In this document: piece by piece, positions 1-6,549 of the stretch
How positions within the stretch are numbered: the stretch's first letter is position 1
Layout: each line of letters begins with the position of its first letter
Source of the DNA: Spirochaeta sp.
Lineage (GTDB): Bacteria > Spirochaetota > Spirochaetia > DSM-27196 > Alkalispirochaetaceae
DNA: 10,287 bases
Reading direction: 5' to 3'
Assembly (NCBI GenBank): GCA_027859055.1
Contig: JAQIBO010000402.1
Span: 1-10,287 of the forward strand
The notes under the pieces: model-generated
Told to the model about the DNA's origin: nothing
The model's database searches: none
What the model saw: only the letters and a program-made list of their open reading frames with translations
Position numbers and translations under genes: made by a program

Positions 1-117
1 GGTATCAAACTTGATGGAGTACTTTTTGGTGATCGCGTCCATCACCCGTTCCGCCTCTTTTGTGATCTCCGGTCCGACGCCGTCGCCGGGAATCATCGCA
101 ATCTTGAATTCTTTCAT
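1..117 (-). CDS. Isocitrate/isopropylmalate/D-malate dehydrogenase family protein, N-terminal fragment
   Basis: Only the first 39 codons are present; the gene runs off the left edge. The N-terminus MKEFKIAMIPGDGVGPEI holds the family hallmark IPGDG-GPE, which forms the first strand-turn of the beta-decarboxylating dehydrogenase fold (isopropylmalate, isocitrate, tartrate and D-malate dehydrogenases). These enzymes oxidise a 2-hydroxyacid with NAD(P) and usually decarboxylate it. The ATG at 117 is preceded by AGGAG with an 8-nt spacer, so the start is firm. The gene is the last visible one of the minus-strand run and lies 151 nt downstream of the PGK gene. The fragment is too short to choose between LeuB-like and tartrate/D-malate dehydrogenase (TtuC/DmlA-like). 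No other leu genes are visible, so a catabolic role is at least as likely as leucine synthesis; that preference is inference from context. Confidence 0.85.
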   Translation of the reverse strand, partial: MKEFKIAMIPGDGVGPEITKEAERVMDAITKKYSIKFDT

Positions 118-141
118 CGTTCCTGCTCCTTGTCTCTGTTT

Positions 142-241
142 CCCCGCCGTTACGGTGGGGATCGCCGGACAGTGCCGGCGGGCACGTTCTCAGTCTGGAT
201 GGGCTCACGTCGTCCGGTGTTCCGGCGGGCGCGACCGCCCG
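142..241 (-). other. Three GC-rich hairpins in the gap after the PGK gene
   Basis: The 151-nt gap between the PGK stop and the next start contains three inverted repeats: 226-231/236-241 (CGGGCG with a 4-nt loop), 163-168/175-180 (CGCCGG with a 6-nt loop) and 142-149/153-160 (CCCCGCCG with a 3-nt loop; one G-U pair in the plus-strand sense, an A-C mismatch in the minus-strand transcript). None is followed by a T-run in the minus-strand direction, so a standard intrinsic terminator is not supported. They may set mRNA stability or partial read-through between PGK and the downstream dehydrogenase. No clear promoter was seen in the gap. Confidence 0.4.
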
Positions 242-268
242 TGTTCAGGGAACGCCGAATCTCCCGGG

Positions 269-1543
269 TTACGTCGCGTACGGCCCGGTTCCCGCCTGCT
301 CCTGCTCCGAGGCGCGTTCCATCGCGGCGATCAGTGGCAGCCGTTTCCCGCTGAGGAAGCGCACCATCGCGCCCCCGGCGGTGCAGATGTAGCTCATCTT
401 TTTCGGGTCGGTGAATCTGCTTGTGGCGCTCACGCTGTCGCCGCCGCCGACCACGCTGTAACCGGGGGCGTCGGCGATCGCCCGCCACAGGTCGCGGGTG
501 CCGTTTTCCCACTTGGGCTCTTCAAAGACGCCGGCCGGTCCGTTGACGAAGATCGTGCCCGCTTCGGCGATCACCGCTTTATACGCCTTCACCGTTCGTG
601 AGCCGATATCGGGGAAGAGTCCCTGCGGCAGGGAATCACTGTCGACGGAAATCTCCGCCCGGGAACCGTCCTTCCCTTCGTACGCCAGGTCCTCGGGGTA
701 GCGAATGCGGTCGGGGTAGTCGGCGAGGTATTTCCGCGCCGGTTCGATAAACGCGTCCAGCCCGCGTTTTTTGAGGAACTCATCCACGCCGCTGCCGAGG
801 GAGTATCCATCCGCCAGCAGAAACACCAGCCCCGTCACCCCGACGGTCAGGATCGTGTCGGCGCTCCCGTTGGAAAGCACCTGTTCCATCATCCCGAAGG
901 CGTCGGAAATCTTGGCGCCTCCAAGAAGAAACACCGCCGGGCGCGGCGGGGCGTCCATCACCTTTGCCAGGGCGCTCACCTCGTCAAAAAAGAGGGAACC
1001 CGCCGCGGAGGGAAGCACCTCCTGAAACGCCACCATACTCGGTGCGTTGCGATGCGCCGCGGCAAACGCGTCGTTGATATACGCGTCAAACAGCGGCGCC
1101 AGACTGCGGACGATCCACGTGTCGGTCATCTCCGGTGCCTCGAGGGGCACGCTGTTTTCAAAGCTGCTGACCTCTTCGGTGAGGTACCGCACGTTACCGA
1201 GAATGACCAGCTCCCCCGGTTTGAGCTGCCGCACCGCATCCTGCGCCGCCGGGCCGCAGACATCGTCGATGTACGCCACCTCACGGCCAAGGAGCTCCGA
1301 AAGGCGTTCGGCCTGTTCCTGCAGGGGGATCAGGTTCTGGTAGTCCAGCGTATCTCCCTGGTGCGCGATAATCGCAACCGCCGCCTCCTGTTCGATCAGG
1401 TATTCCAGCGTCGGCAGACTCTTGCGAATCCGGTTGTCGTTGACGATCTTCTTCGTCTTCGGGTCGATCGGCGAATTGATATCAAGCCGAAGAAGCACCT
1501 TTTTACGGTGCACCTCCAGCTCTTGCATGCTTTTAATCTTCAT
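269..1543 (-). CDS. pgk: Phosphoglycerate kinase, archaeal-type, divergent
   Basis: A 424-aa protein, slightly longer than a typical PGK (about 390-415). PGK interconverts 1,3-bisphosphoglycerate + ADP and 3-phosphoglycerate + ATP in the cytoplasm. Visible hallmarks: RLDINSP at 19-25, DNRIR at 36-40, the 61-HQG segment, NVRY around R119, NDAFAAAHR with R165, LGGAKISDA with K211, NGPAGVFE, and GGGDS near the C-terminus. The AHQG segment and the overall sequence recall archaeal PGKs (Pyrococcus-like) more than the usual bacterial form. The residue after HQG, normally Arg or Lys and part of the basic patch that binds the substrate phosphate, is Asp64. The ATG at 1543 has only a weak GGAG upstream; the gene starts 24 nt after the GAPDH stop, so the two are probably co-transcribed. 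It may be an ordinary glycolytic enzyme or adapted to a related acyl phosphate; the family assignment itself is secure. Confidence 0.93.
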   Translation of the reverse strand: MKIKSMQELEVHRKKVLLRLDINSPIDPKTKKIVNDNRIRKSLPTLEYLIEQEAAVAIIAHQGDTLDYQNLIPLQEQAERLSELLGREVAYIDDVCGPAAQDAVRQLKPGELVILGNVRYLTEEVSSFENSVPLEAPEMTDTWIVRSLAPLFDAYINDAFAAAHRNAPSMVAFQEVLPSAAGSLFFDEVSALAKVMDAPPRPAVFLLGGAKISDAFGMMEQVLSNGSADTILTVGVTGLVFLLADGYSLGSGVDEFLKKRGLDAFIEPARKYLADYPDRIRYPEDLAYEGKDGSRAEISVDSDSLPQGLFPDIGSRTVKAYKAVIAEAGTIFVNGPAGVFEEPKWENGTRDLWRAIADAPGYSVVGGGDSVSATSRFTDPKKMSYICTAGGAMVRFLSGKRLPLIAAMERASEQEQAGTGPYAT

Positions 1544-1567
1544 AGTCGTGGCGCTCCGGCCGGGCGC

Positions 1568-2587
1568 TCAGCGCGCTTTTATCTTCAGGTATTCGTTGGT
1601 CTTTGCAGTCCCCGTTTCACGGGTGGTCTGCATCTTCGTTGCCGCCCGCACCGCGTCGATATTCTCGGGAATAACGACCGCCTCCTGGGGTATGTTGATC
1701 GCAAACATGATGTCGTCGCCGGACATGACGATGCTCTCCTCCCATACGGCGATCTCGTACATGTCACCCCGGGGGTTGCCAAGATCACGGGCGTACTTGA
1801 AGAGGCTGGCGTTGCCGAGAAAGCCGTCTTCCAGGCGAACAACGCGAATCCGGGGGTGGGCGTGGAAGATCTCAAGCAGTTTTTCTTTGTTGATCTTGTC
1901 CCGGGTCGTAACCACCGGCGTGATGATGTGTCCATGGGTCACCGGTGTGTGGATCAGGATACCCGTTGCCGCAACATGGGGCATAATCGTCATCAGGTCT
2001 TCCGCCTGGTGACTCGGCGCGTGGTCGACTTTCAGGGCGTTGGTCAGGCCGCGGTGGTAGTCACCGGGGTCGGCAACGCGACGGATAATCGTCATCGCCG
2101 TCCGGGGTACACCCACGGCGCGGTCGATCGCGTCGATCGCCCGGATCAGGCCGGTTGTGTTGCAACTGGTCAGTTTGAGGTAGTCCGCCCCGACGCCCTT
2201 TTCAAAGTTGGCGTAGCCGTGAAAAAAGACATCCGCAACGTCGTTGGTTTCACCACCCTGAAACACCGCCTTGGTGTTGTACTTCTGGTACAGTTCCTTG
2301 TTTTTGGCACCGATCCCGGCGCTGGTGGCGTCAAGCATGATGTCCACTTCCTGGACAAGTTCTTCCAGGGTGCCGCTCACCGGGATCCCCTCGTCGGTGA
2401 GAAGGTTCTTTTTTTCCGGTACCGCGGTAAAGAGCTTATACGGCATGCCCCGCTCAGCCAGTGCGCGCACCGGCAGCGTCGGCGCCACGTCGGCAACACC
2501 AACCAGTTCCATATCTCCCTGTGCGGCCACACCGTCTGCCAGTCGCTGACCGATAACTCCGTATCCTGCTACTCCAACCTTTGTCAT
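1568..2587 (-). CDS. gap: Glyceraldehyde-3-phosphate dehydrogenase, type II (archaeal-type)
   Basis: A 339-aa protein matching the length of archaeal type II GAPDH, which oxidises glyceraldehyde 3-phosphate to 1,3-bisphosphoglycerate. An N-terminal Rossmann motif GYGVIGQR lies at residues 8-15, followed by GVAD at 30-33. The acidic Asp33 at the end of the second strand suggests NAD rather than NADP preference (inference; many archaeal forms have a neutral or basic residue there). The catalytic cysteine is C142 in SCNTTGL, the type II signature, and the conserved RRVADPGD segment and histidines H218/H220 (THGHI) follow. The bacterial type I signature SCTTNCLAP is absent. The ATG at 2587 has GAGGAG upstream. 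It lies 21 nt after the transketolase C-subunit stop and 24 nt before PGK. With PGK it would draw off the triose phosphate that transketolase uses or makes. Confidence 0.93.
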   Translation of the reverse strand: MTKVGVAGYGVIGQRLADGVAAQGDMELVGVADVAPTLPVRALAERGMPYKLFTAVPEKKNLLTDEGIPVSGTLEELVQEVDIMLDATSAGIGAKNKELYQKYNTKAVFQGGETNDVADVFFHGYANFEKGVGADYLKLTSCNTTGLIRAIDAIDRAVGVPRTAMTIIRRVADPGDYHRGLTNALKVDHAPSHQAEDLMTIMPHVAATGILIHTPVTHGHIITPVVTTRDKINKEKLLEIFHAHPRIRVVRLEDGFLGNASLFKYARDLGNPRGDMYEIAVWEESIVMSGDDIMFAINIPQEAVVIPENIDAVRAATKMQTTRETGTAKTNEYLKIKAR

Positions 2588-2608
2588 ACTGTTACTCCTC
2601 TTTTCCTG

Positions 2609-3613
2609 TTATTGTTTCTTTTTCAGTGTTTCACGAACACGATCGGCGATCTGAACCGCCGTCAGTCCGTACCGTTCCATGAGGTAGTCTACCAGACCGA
2701 CCTCTCCGAACAGATCCATAATGCCGTGACGCACAACCAGGGTGGGATAGCGCTCGGCGAGTTCCTCCGCCACGGCGCTGCCCAGTCCGTTCTTTACCTG
2801 GTGGTTTTCACAGGTGACGATCGCACCGGTCTTACGCGCGAATTCTTCCAGCAGATCACCGTCCACCGGCTTGATTGAGTACATGTCCAGGACCGCCACG
2901 CTGACGCCCTCTTTCTCCAGGAGTTCCGCCGCTTTCAGGCTTTCCGGCAGACAGATGCTGCCGGCGGCGACGATCGTGATATCGGTACCGTCGCGGACCA
3001 CTTTACCCTTGCCGAGGGGGAACTGCTCGCCCTCCGCGTAGATCCGGGGAGCGGCTTTGCGCTGGATGCGCATATAGGTGCACCCCTTGTGATCCACCAA
3101 CCGCGGGATAATATCGGCGGCGGCGACCTCATCGGCGGGTTCCACGATCACCAGGTCAGGAATGACCCGGGTGAGGGCGATATCCTCAAACGGCATGTGC
3201 GTTCCGCCGTTGAACTCCGCCGAGACGCCGGGGTCGGTACCGACCAGCTTGACGTTCTGCCGGGCGTAGTTGGCACTGATGAAAAACTGGTCAAACGCCC
3301 GGCGGGTGGCAAAACAGGCAAACGTTGTGGGGAAGGGGATTTTCCCCATCGTGGAGAGGCCCGCGCTGACGCCGACCATGTTGGCCTCGGCGACGCCCAT
3401 GTTGATGCCCCGGGTGGGGAATCTCTTCTGGAAGTTGATCGTCTTATGGGCGCTCATCAGGTCAGCGTCCAGCAGTATGATGCGCTCATCCTTCTCCGCC
3501 AGTTTGATCAGCGTTTCCACATAGGCACCGCGCATATCCACGCTGGCCTCGGCCATAAACGGCGTAAAGAGCTTCGCCGGCGCGGTGGCGGCGGTTTTTT
3601 CTGTTCCACTCAT
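2609..3613 (-). CDS. Transketolase, C-terminal subunit (pyrimidine-binding and C-terminal domains)
   Basis: A 334-aa second half of a split transketolase. Together with the N-subunit it moves a two-carbon ketol unit from a ketose to an aldose using thiamine diphosphate. Visible features: the catalytic Glu76 in GINMGVAEANM, the conserved TTFACF and GGTHMPFED segments, YMRIQR near the end of the Pyr domain, and a C-terminal domain beginning near DITIVAAGS. The loop usually written G-E-D-G before T-H reads E-F-N-G here, so substrate contacts may differ. The open frame extends upstream to 3850 inside the partner gene, but the ATG at 3613 is chosen because AGGAGG lies 7 nt upstream and its first base is the last base of the partner's TGA (TGATG). 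That overlap implies translational coupling and a 1:1 complex. It resembles the TktB-like half of bacterial and archaeal two-subunit transketolases. Confidence 0.93.
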   Translation of the reverse strand: MSGTEKTAATAPAKLFTPFMAEASVDMRGAYVETLIKLAEKDERIILLDADLMSAHKTINFQKRFPTRGINMGVAEANMVGVSAGLSTMGKIPFPTTFACFATRRAFDQFFISANYARQNVKLVGTDPGVSAEFNGGTHMPFEDIALTRVIPDLVIVEPADEVAAADIIPRLVDHKGCTYMRIQRKAAPRIYAEGEQFPLGKGKVVRDGTDITIVAAGSICLPESLKAAELLEKEGVSVAVLDMYSIKPVDGDLLEEFARKTGAIVTCENHQVKNGLGSAVAEELAERYPTLVVRHGIMDLFGEVGLVDYLMERYGLTAVQIADRVRETLKKKQ

Positions 3614-4449
3614 CACATCGCCTCCTTTGCGCGGAGCGCGTCGATCATCTCCTGCGCCGCTGCGGAATCGTAGTTCATGCTGTGGTTGGCGGGGTTGCCC
3701 TCGGCGATCGCGGCGCCCTTCCCCTTCACGGTGTCCATGATGATCATGCTCGGTCGGCACTGCTCCGCCTGAGCGCGGCGGATCGCCAGGTCCAGCTGCT
3801 GAAAGTCGTGACCGTCCACCCGCTGTACAAACCAGCCAAAGGCAAGCCACTTCGCGTTGAGGTCCTCAACGTTCATGATGTCGGTCATCCACCCGTCAAG
3901 CTGCATCTTGTTGTAGTCGGTAAAGGCGATCAGGTTGGACAGTTTGAACTGCGGAGCGCTTTGAGCGGCCTCCCAGATCTGTCCCTCGTTGCTTTCACCG
4001 TCGCCGATAATACAGTAGGTGCGGTAGTCGCGTTCGTCGATTTGATTTGCCAGAGCGATTCCCACCGCGGCGCTGAGTCCCTGCCCGAGACTGCCGGCGG
4101 TCATATCGATACCGGGGGTGCGGTTCATGTCCGCATGGCTCGGCAGGTTGGTACCGCCGACGTTCAGGGTGTGGAGCCACTCCTGGGGAAAATACCCGTG
4201 GTACGCAAGGGCCGAATACAACGCCGGCCCGGCGTGTCCCTTACTGAGAACCAGGCGGTCCCGGTCCGGCTTTTGCGGCTTCTTGGGATCGATCCGCATA
4301 TGCGTCCGGTAGAGGATCGCCAACGCCTCGACGATCGACATCGATCCGCCGATATGGCCCTTTCCGAGAAACCCGATCATGTCGATCGTGAGCGCCCGGA
4401 TCTCCAGAGCGTCTTTCTTTAACGCGCTGATCTCGTCTGTGGTAAGCAT
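3613..4449 (-). CDS. Transketolase, N-terminal subunit (thiamine diphosphate-binding domain)
   Basis: A 278-aa first half of a split transketolase. The thiamine diphosphate/Mg motif is GDGESNEGQ at 149-157 with Asn180 closing it. Also visible are GHIGGS (H32), SKGHAG at 69-74, and TPGIDMTAGSLGQGLS. The substrate segment usually reading HP[ED] is H-A-D here (105-107). It is the first gene of the lower operon and overlaps its partner subunit by one base at 3613. The start is uncertain: a TTG at 4458 gives three extra residues but sits only 3 nt from AAGGAG, while the ATG at 4449 lies 12 nt from that motif and 3 nt from a second GGAG. The ATG is preferred, with TTG at 4458 as the alternative. 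About 95 nt of leader separate it from the promoter at 4561-4589. Confidence 0.92.
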   Translation of the reverse strand: MLTTDEISALKKDALEIRALTIDMIGFLGKGHIGGSMSIVEALAILYRTHMRIDPKKPQKPDRDRLVLSKGHAGPALYSALAYHGYFPQEWLHTLNVGGTNLPSHADMNRTPGIDMTAGSLGQGLSAAVGIALANQIDERDYRTYCIIGDGESNEGQIWEAAQSAPQFKLSNLIAFTDYNKMQLDGWMTDIMNVEDLNAKWLAFGWFVQRVDGHDFQQLDLAIRRAQAEQCRPSMIIMDTVKGKGAAIAEGNPANHSMNYDSAAAQEMIDALRAKEAM

Positions 4450-4538
4450 GCTCTCCAATCACTCCTTGTGTGCGTATCGGCGCGCCCGGTGGGACAGCCC
4501 GGCGGACGCCCGCAGGATTCCCCAAACCGATACAATCA

Positions 4539-4553
4539 TATTATCAGACAATA
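4539..4553 (-). promoter_or_regulatory. Palindromic operator at the transketolase operon promoter
   Basis: Read on the minus strand this is TATTGTCTGATAATA, an imperfect palindrome with an odd centre (TATT-TC-x-GA-AATA, one mismatched pair of positions). It starts 7 nt after the -10 hexamer and so covers the expected transcription start, a typical repressor position. The identical 15-mer, inverted, occurs at the isomerase promoter (5652-5666). The TTGT-3nt-A[TC]AA core resembles operators of FadR/FCD-type GntR regulators; no such regulator is encoded in the window, so the binding protein is unknown. Confidence 0.6.
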
Positions 4554-4560
4554 CTTGCCT

Positions 4561-4589
4561 ATTATGCGGGCAACTTCTTCCGTTGTCAA
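4561..4589 (-). promoter_or_regulatory. Sigma-70-type promoter for the transketolase-GAPDH-PGK operon
   Basis: On the minus strand there is a perfect -35 TTGACA (4589-4584), a 17-nt spacer and a -10 CATAAT (4566-4561), one base from consensus. This is a strong match and lies in the only sizeable non-coding stretch (4450-4724) upstream of the transketolase N-subunit. Transcription would begin near 4554, inside or next to the operator at 4539-4553. Confidence 0.75.
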
Positions 4590-4680
4590 ATAAAACTGAG
4601 CTCTGCAGCGATTTTTCGGGCTGTATACAGAAGCGTGTTGCACCGTTTCGCTCGAAGAGAGTTCGGGTACGCCGACACGC

Positions 4681-4703
4681 CCCCCGGCTCTCATAGCCGG
4701 GGG
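4681..4703 (-). terminator. Strong hairpin after the isomerase gene
   Basis: CCCCCGGCT at 4681-4689 pairs perfectly with AGCCGGGGG at 4695-4703 around a 5-nt loop (9 bp, mostly G-C), beginning 21 nt past the stop codon at 4725. No T-run follows on the minus strand, so this may be a weak or factor-assisted terminator, or an mRNA 3'-end stabiliser that allows read-through into the transketolase operon. Confidence 0.45.
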
Positions 4704-4724
4704 CCATCGTCATGCGTTCCGCCG

Positions 4725-5585
4725 TTATTTCGCGTTCCCGATCTTTTTCTGGTGCGCCAGGACGGTGTTGAGGTCCGCGTCCGGCCAGATCGGGGCGTCG
4801 GCGTCCATCACCCAGGTGTGTTCCTGGCGAAATACGCGGGAGTCCGGTCCAAAGCGGTCGTTGGGCAGGTGGGGAATCATCCAGATGTAGTACATCGTGT
4901 ACCCCGGTGCGGCGCACTGGGAGTGGGTAACCCCCGGCGGAATCGCGTAACTGTCAAAGTTCTTGACTTTGAACACCTCGTCTTCCTTTTCCGCATGACC
5001 AAAGCCGTGCTCCGGAAAGACGCGGTAATGGTAGACCTCCGGTTGGGCGTGGTCATGCGGCGGATAGCTGGACCACTTGCCCGCGTGGTTGATCACCTCC
5101 CCGAGGACCATGCCGTATTCCTCGGCGGTACCGGCGTCAAAGATCGTCCGGACGGTGCGGGTGCTGGTGTCCTGAAGCGTGCCCTCGCCGAAGCGGTCGG
5201 AGCGGTAGTCACCGGGCCGCCACAGTTTGGCGGTAAAGGGGGTGTCGTTTTTCACTTTCTGAATTGCAATTTCACTGGTCCCGCCGGTGCTGGTAATCGT
5301 TACCGCGGTGCCCGCCGGTACGTGGAGCGCGGTGGGCTCCTCGTCGAGGAGGCTGGTTCGCACAACATCTTCGGCGTGGTCTTTCGCGCCGTCGTTCCAT
5401 TTAAAGCGGACGGCGCCGGTCATGAGCAGGAACGCCCGTTCCTTCGGGTCGTCGTTGGAAAACGAGGTACCCTCGGCGAGTTTCAGGATACCGAAGTCCA
5501 TGAGCATATTGCTGTGGTCGCCGTCAAGCTCAGTTATTGCGGTGTAGCCGAGGGGAAAAGGTTTCTGGTTCTGTCGGATTATCAC
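4725..5585 (-). CDS. iolB: 5-deoxy-glucuronate isomerase (IolB-like), divergent
   Basis: A 286-aa protein of the KduI/IolB bicupin isomerase family. IolB converts 5-deoxy-D-glucuronate to 5-dehydro-2-deoxy-D-gluconate in myo-inositol catabolism. The second cupin carries the family signature WSSYPPHDH at 171-179. Probable metal ligands are H177, H179, E183 and H221 (GVTHSQ), all present. Relative to Bacillus IolB (recalled), the loop after PPHxH is about 14 residues shorter and the H-P-V-x-A-P-H segment reads H-S-Q-C-A-A-P, so the substrate could differ. The GTG at 5585 is chosen because GGGAGG lies 4 nt upstream; the frame extends to another GTG at 5636 with no ribosome site. No other iol gene is visible. 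It has its own promoter at 5672-5700 and shares an operator with the transketolase operon downstream. Confidence 0.85.
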   Translation of the reverse strand: MIIRQNQKPFPLGYTAITELDGDHSNMLMDFGILKLAEGTSFSNDDPKERAFLLMTGAVRFKWNDGAKDHAEDVVRTSLLDEEPTALHVPAGTAVTITSTGGTSEIAIQKVKNDTPFTAKLWRPGDYRSDRFGEGTLQDTSTRTVRTIFDAGTAEEYGMVLGEVINHAGKWSSYPPHDHAQPEVYHYRVFPEHGFGHAEKEDEVFKVKNFDSYAIPPGVTHSQCAAPGYTMYYIWMIPHLPNDRFGPDSRVFRQEHTWVMDADAPIWPDADLNTVLAHQKKIGNAK

Positions 5586-5651
5586 GCTGCCTCCCGGACG
5601 ATCCGGTGGAATTTGCGGGTGGTGACTGCACCTCACCCCGGATGGATCGCC

Positions 5652-5666
5652 TATTGTCTGATAATA
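5652..5666 (+). promoter_or_regulatory. Palindromic operator at the isomerase promoter
   Basis: TATTGTCTGATAATA on the plus strand, identical over 15 bases to the minus-strand site at 4539-4553 and near-palindromic, so orientation should matter little to a dimeric repressor. It begins 5 nt after the -10 hexamer of the isomerase promoter and covers the expected start of transcription. Confidence 0.6.
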
Positions 5667-5671
5667 CGAAC

Positions 5672-5700
5672 ATTTTAGCGGCGAATCCCGGAGCTGTCAA
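5672..5700 (-). promoter_or_regulatory. Sigma-70-type promoter for the iolB-like gene
   Basis: On the minus strand: perfect -35 TTGACA (5700-5695), 17-nt spacer, -10 TAAAAT (5677-5672). The -35 overlaps the last codons and TGA stop of the DeoR gene. Spacer length and operator placement mirror the transketolase promoter, supporting co-regulation of the two units. Confidence 0.75.
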
Positions 5701-6455
5701 ACGGACTTAACAACCTCAACGTGGATCGATTGCAACCGCTGGGCGTAGTGGTCGGGTACGTGATCAGTAATGAGTGTATGGATCCGGTCGAGGTCCGCGA
5801 CGGGGTAAATTGAGATCTTGTCAAACTTTGAGGAGTCGGCGATAAGGTACCAGCGGTGCGCCATCTGCGGAATCTGCGAAAAGATGCGCGTGCTCACGAT
5901 CGAGTCCACAGTGAGCCCGGCTTTCACGTCGAGCCCGGATATACTGGTGAACGCCTTGTTGACAAAGATGTTCTGCAGGTGCGCGTGGGGAGAGTCCCAA
6001 CTGGAAAAGAGGGTGGCCTTATCCGTGCTGGCGACCTCGCCGCCGATCAGATACACCCGGGCGCCGTTTTTCACCAGATCGGGTAAGGCGGTGATGTTGT
6101 TGGTAAAGACGGTGAGGTTCGAAAAACCGGTCAGCTCCCGGGCAAGGATGCAACAGGTCATGCCGGAGCCGAGAAATATCGAGTCTCCGTCCACCACGTG
6201 TGCGCACGCCGCCCGCGCAAGGGTATTCCGAAGCGGGTCTGCGTAGATCGACTCGAACGGCGTAGGCTCTGTCTCACGTTCAACCAGCGCCGCCCCGCCG
6301 TAAAACCGCGTGGCGACTCCTTCGTCCGCAAGTCTGGCGAGGTATTTCCGTACCGACACAACGCTCACGTTGAACCGCGCACTCAGGTCATTCACGTAGA
6401 CTTTCTTGTGCTCTTTGAGGAGGCGGTGTATCTCTTCCAGGCGGTTGGTCCCCAT
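5697..6455 (-). CDS. DeoR-family transcriptional repressor
   Basis: A 252-aa protein of standard DeoR length. The N-terminal winged helix-turn-helix spans about residues 5-57 (NRLEEIHRLLKEH, then FNVSVVSVRKYLARLADEG and the family's GGA at 53-55). The C-terminal sugar-phosphate-sensing DeoRC domain shows DGDSIFLGSGMT, LTVFTNN and LIGGEV. Such regulators usually bind a phosphorylated sugar and release DNA. The ATG at 6455 (MGTNRLEE) is chosen over an in-frame ATG at 6506 because 6506 lies inside a likely -10 hexamer and lacks a ribosome site; the ribosome site before 6455 is itself weak (AGAGAG). The gene is divergent from the aldehyde dehydrogenase operon, so that operon and itself are the probable targets (inference from position). 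The effector cannot be read from the sequence. Confidence 0.9.
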   Translation of the reverse strand: MGTNRLEEIHRLLKEHKKVYVNDLSARFNVSVVSVRKYLARLADEGVATRFYGGAALVERETEPTPFESIYADPLRNTLARAACAHVVDGDSIFLGSGMTCCILARELTGFSNLTVFTNNITALPDLVKNGARVYLIGGEVASTDKATLFSSWDSPHAHLQNIFVNKAFTSISGLDVKAGLTVDSIVSTRIFSQIPQMAHRWYLIADSSKFDKISIYPVADLDRIHTLITDHVPDHYAQRLQSIHVEVVKSV

Positions 6456-6473
6456 CACGGCGTCTCTCTTTGG

Positions 6474-6493
6474 GCCCGCGTATGGACGCGGGC
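6474..6493 (-). other. Hairpin in the DeoR mRNA leader
   Basis: GCCCGCG (6474-6480) pairs with CGCGGGC (6487-6493) around a 6-nt loop, a perfect 7-bp stem. It would lie at the very 5' end of a transcript starting near 6495 from the DeoR promoter, about 20 nt before the start codon. It may protect the 5' end, limit translation, or be a DNA-level inverted repeat for autoregulation; the sequence does not decide. Confidence 0.4.
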
Positions 6494-6501
6494 TCCATCT
6501 G

Positions 6502-6531
6502 ATCATACACGACGTTCAATGGAAAGCGCAA
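6502..6531 (-). promoter_or_regulatory. Possible promoter of the DeoR gene
   Basis: On the minus strand a -10 TATGAT (6507-6502) lies 18 nt after a weak -35 TTGCGC (6531-6526). It is the best candidate in the divergent region on this strand. The -10 overlaps the alternative ATG at 6506, which favours the later start at 6455. Confidence 0.4.
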
Positions 6532-6549
6532 CCGAAACCAAAACGAAAC

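Noticed and set aside
1052..2878. A 608-codon open frame on the plus strand
   Set aside because: It runs antisense across the PGK, GAPDH and transketolase genes, whose protein motifs are unmistakable. Its translation has no recognisable domain, and long antisense frames are expected in GC-rich DNA.
4621..4630. Perfect 10-nt palindrome CTGTATACAG upstream of the transketolase promoter, considered as a LexA box
   Set aside because: LexA sites need CTG and CAG about ten bases apart, and here only four bases separate them. It lies about 32 nt upstream of the -35 and a role cannot be supported from one short palindrome.
4681..4703. A standard intrinsic terminator after the isomerase gene
   Set aside because: The 9-bp stem is strong but no T-run follows in either direction, so it is reported only as a hairpin with possible terminator function.
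4470..5678. A 402-codon open frame on the plus strand
   Set aside because: It is antisense to the IolB-like gene and spans its promoter and hairpin. The cupin motifs on the minus strand are decisive.
6456..6506. N-terminal extension of the DeoR protein from the ATG at 6506
   Set aside because: The ATG overlaps the likely -10 hexamer and lacks a ribosome site. The extra 17 residues are unlike DeoR N-termini, and the leader hairpin falls within them.
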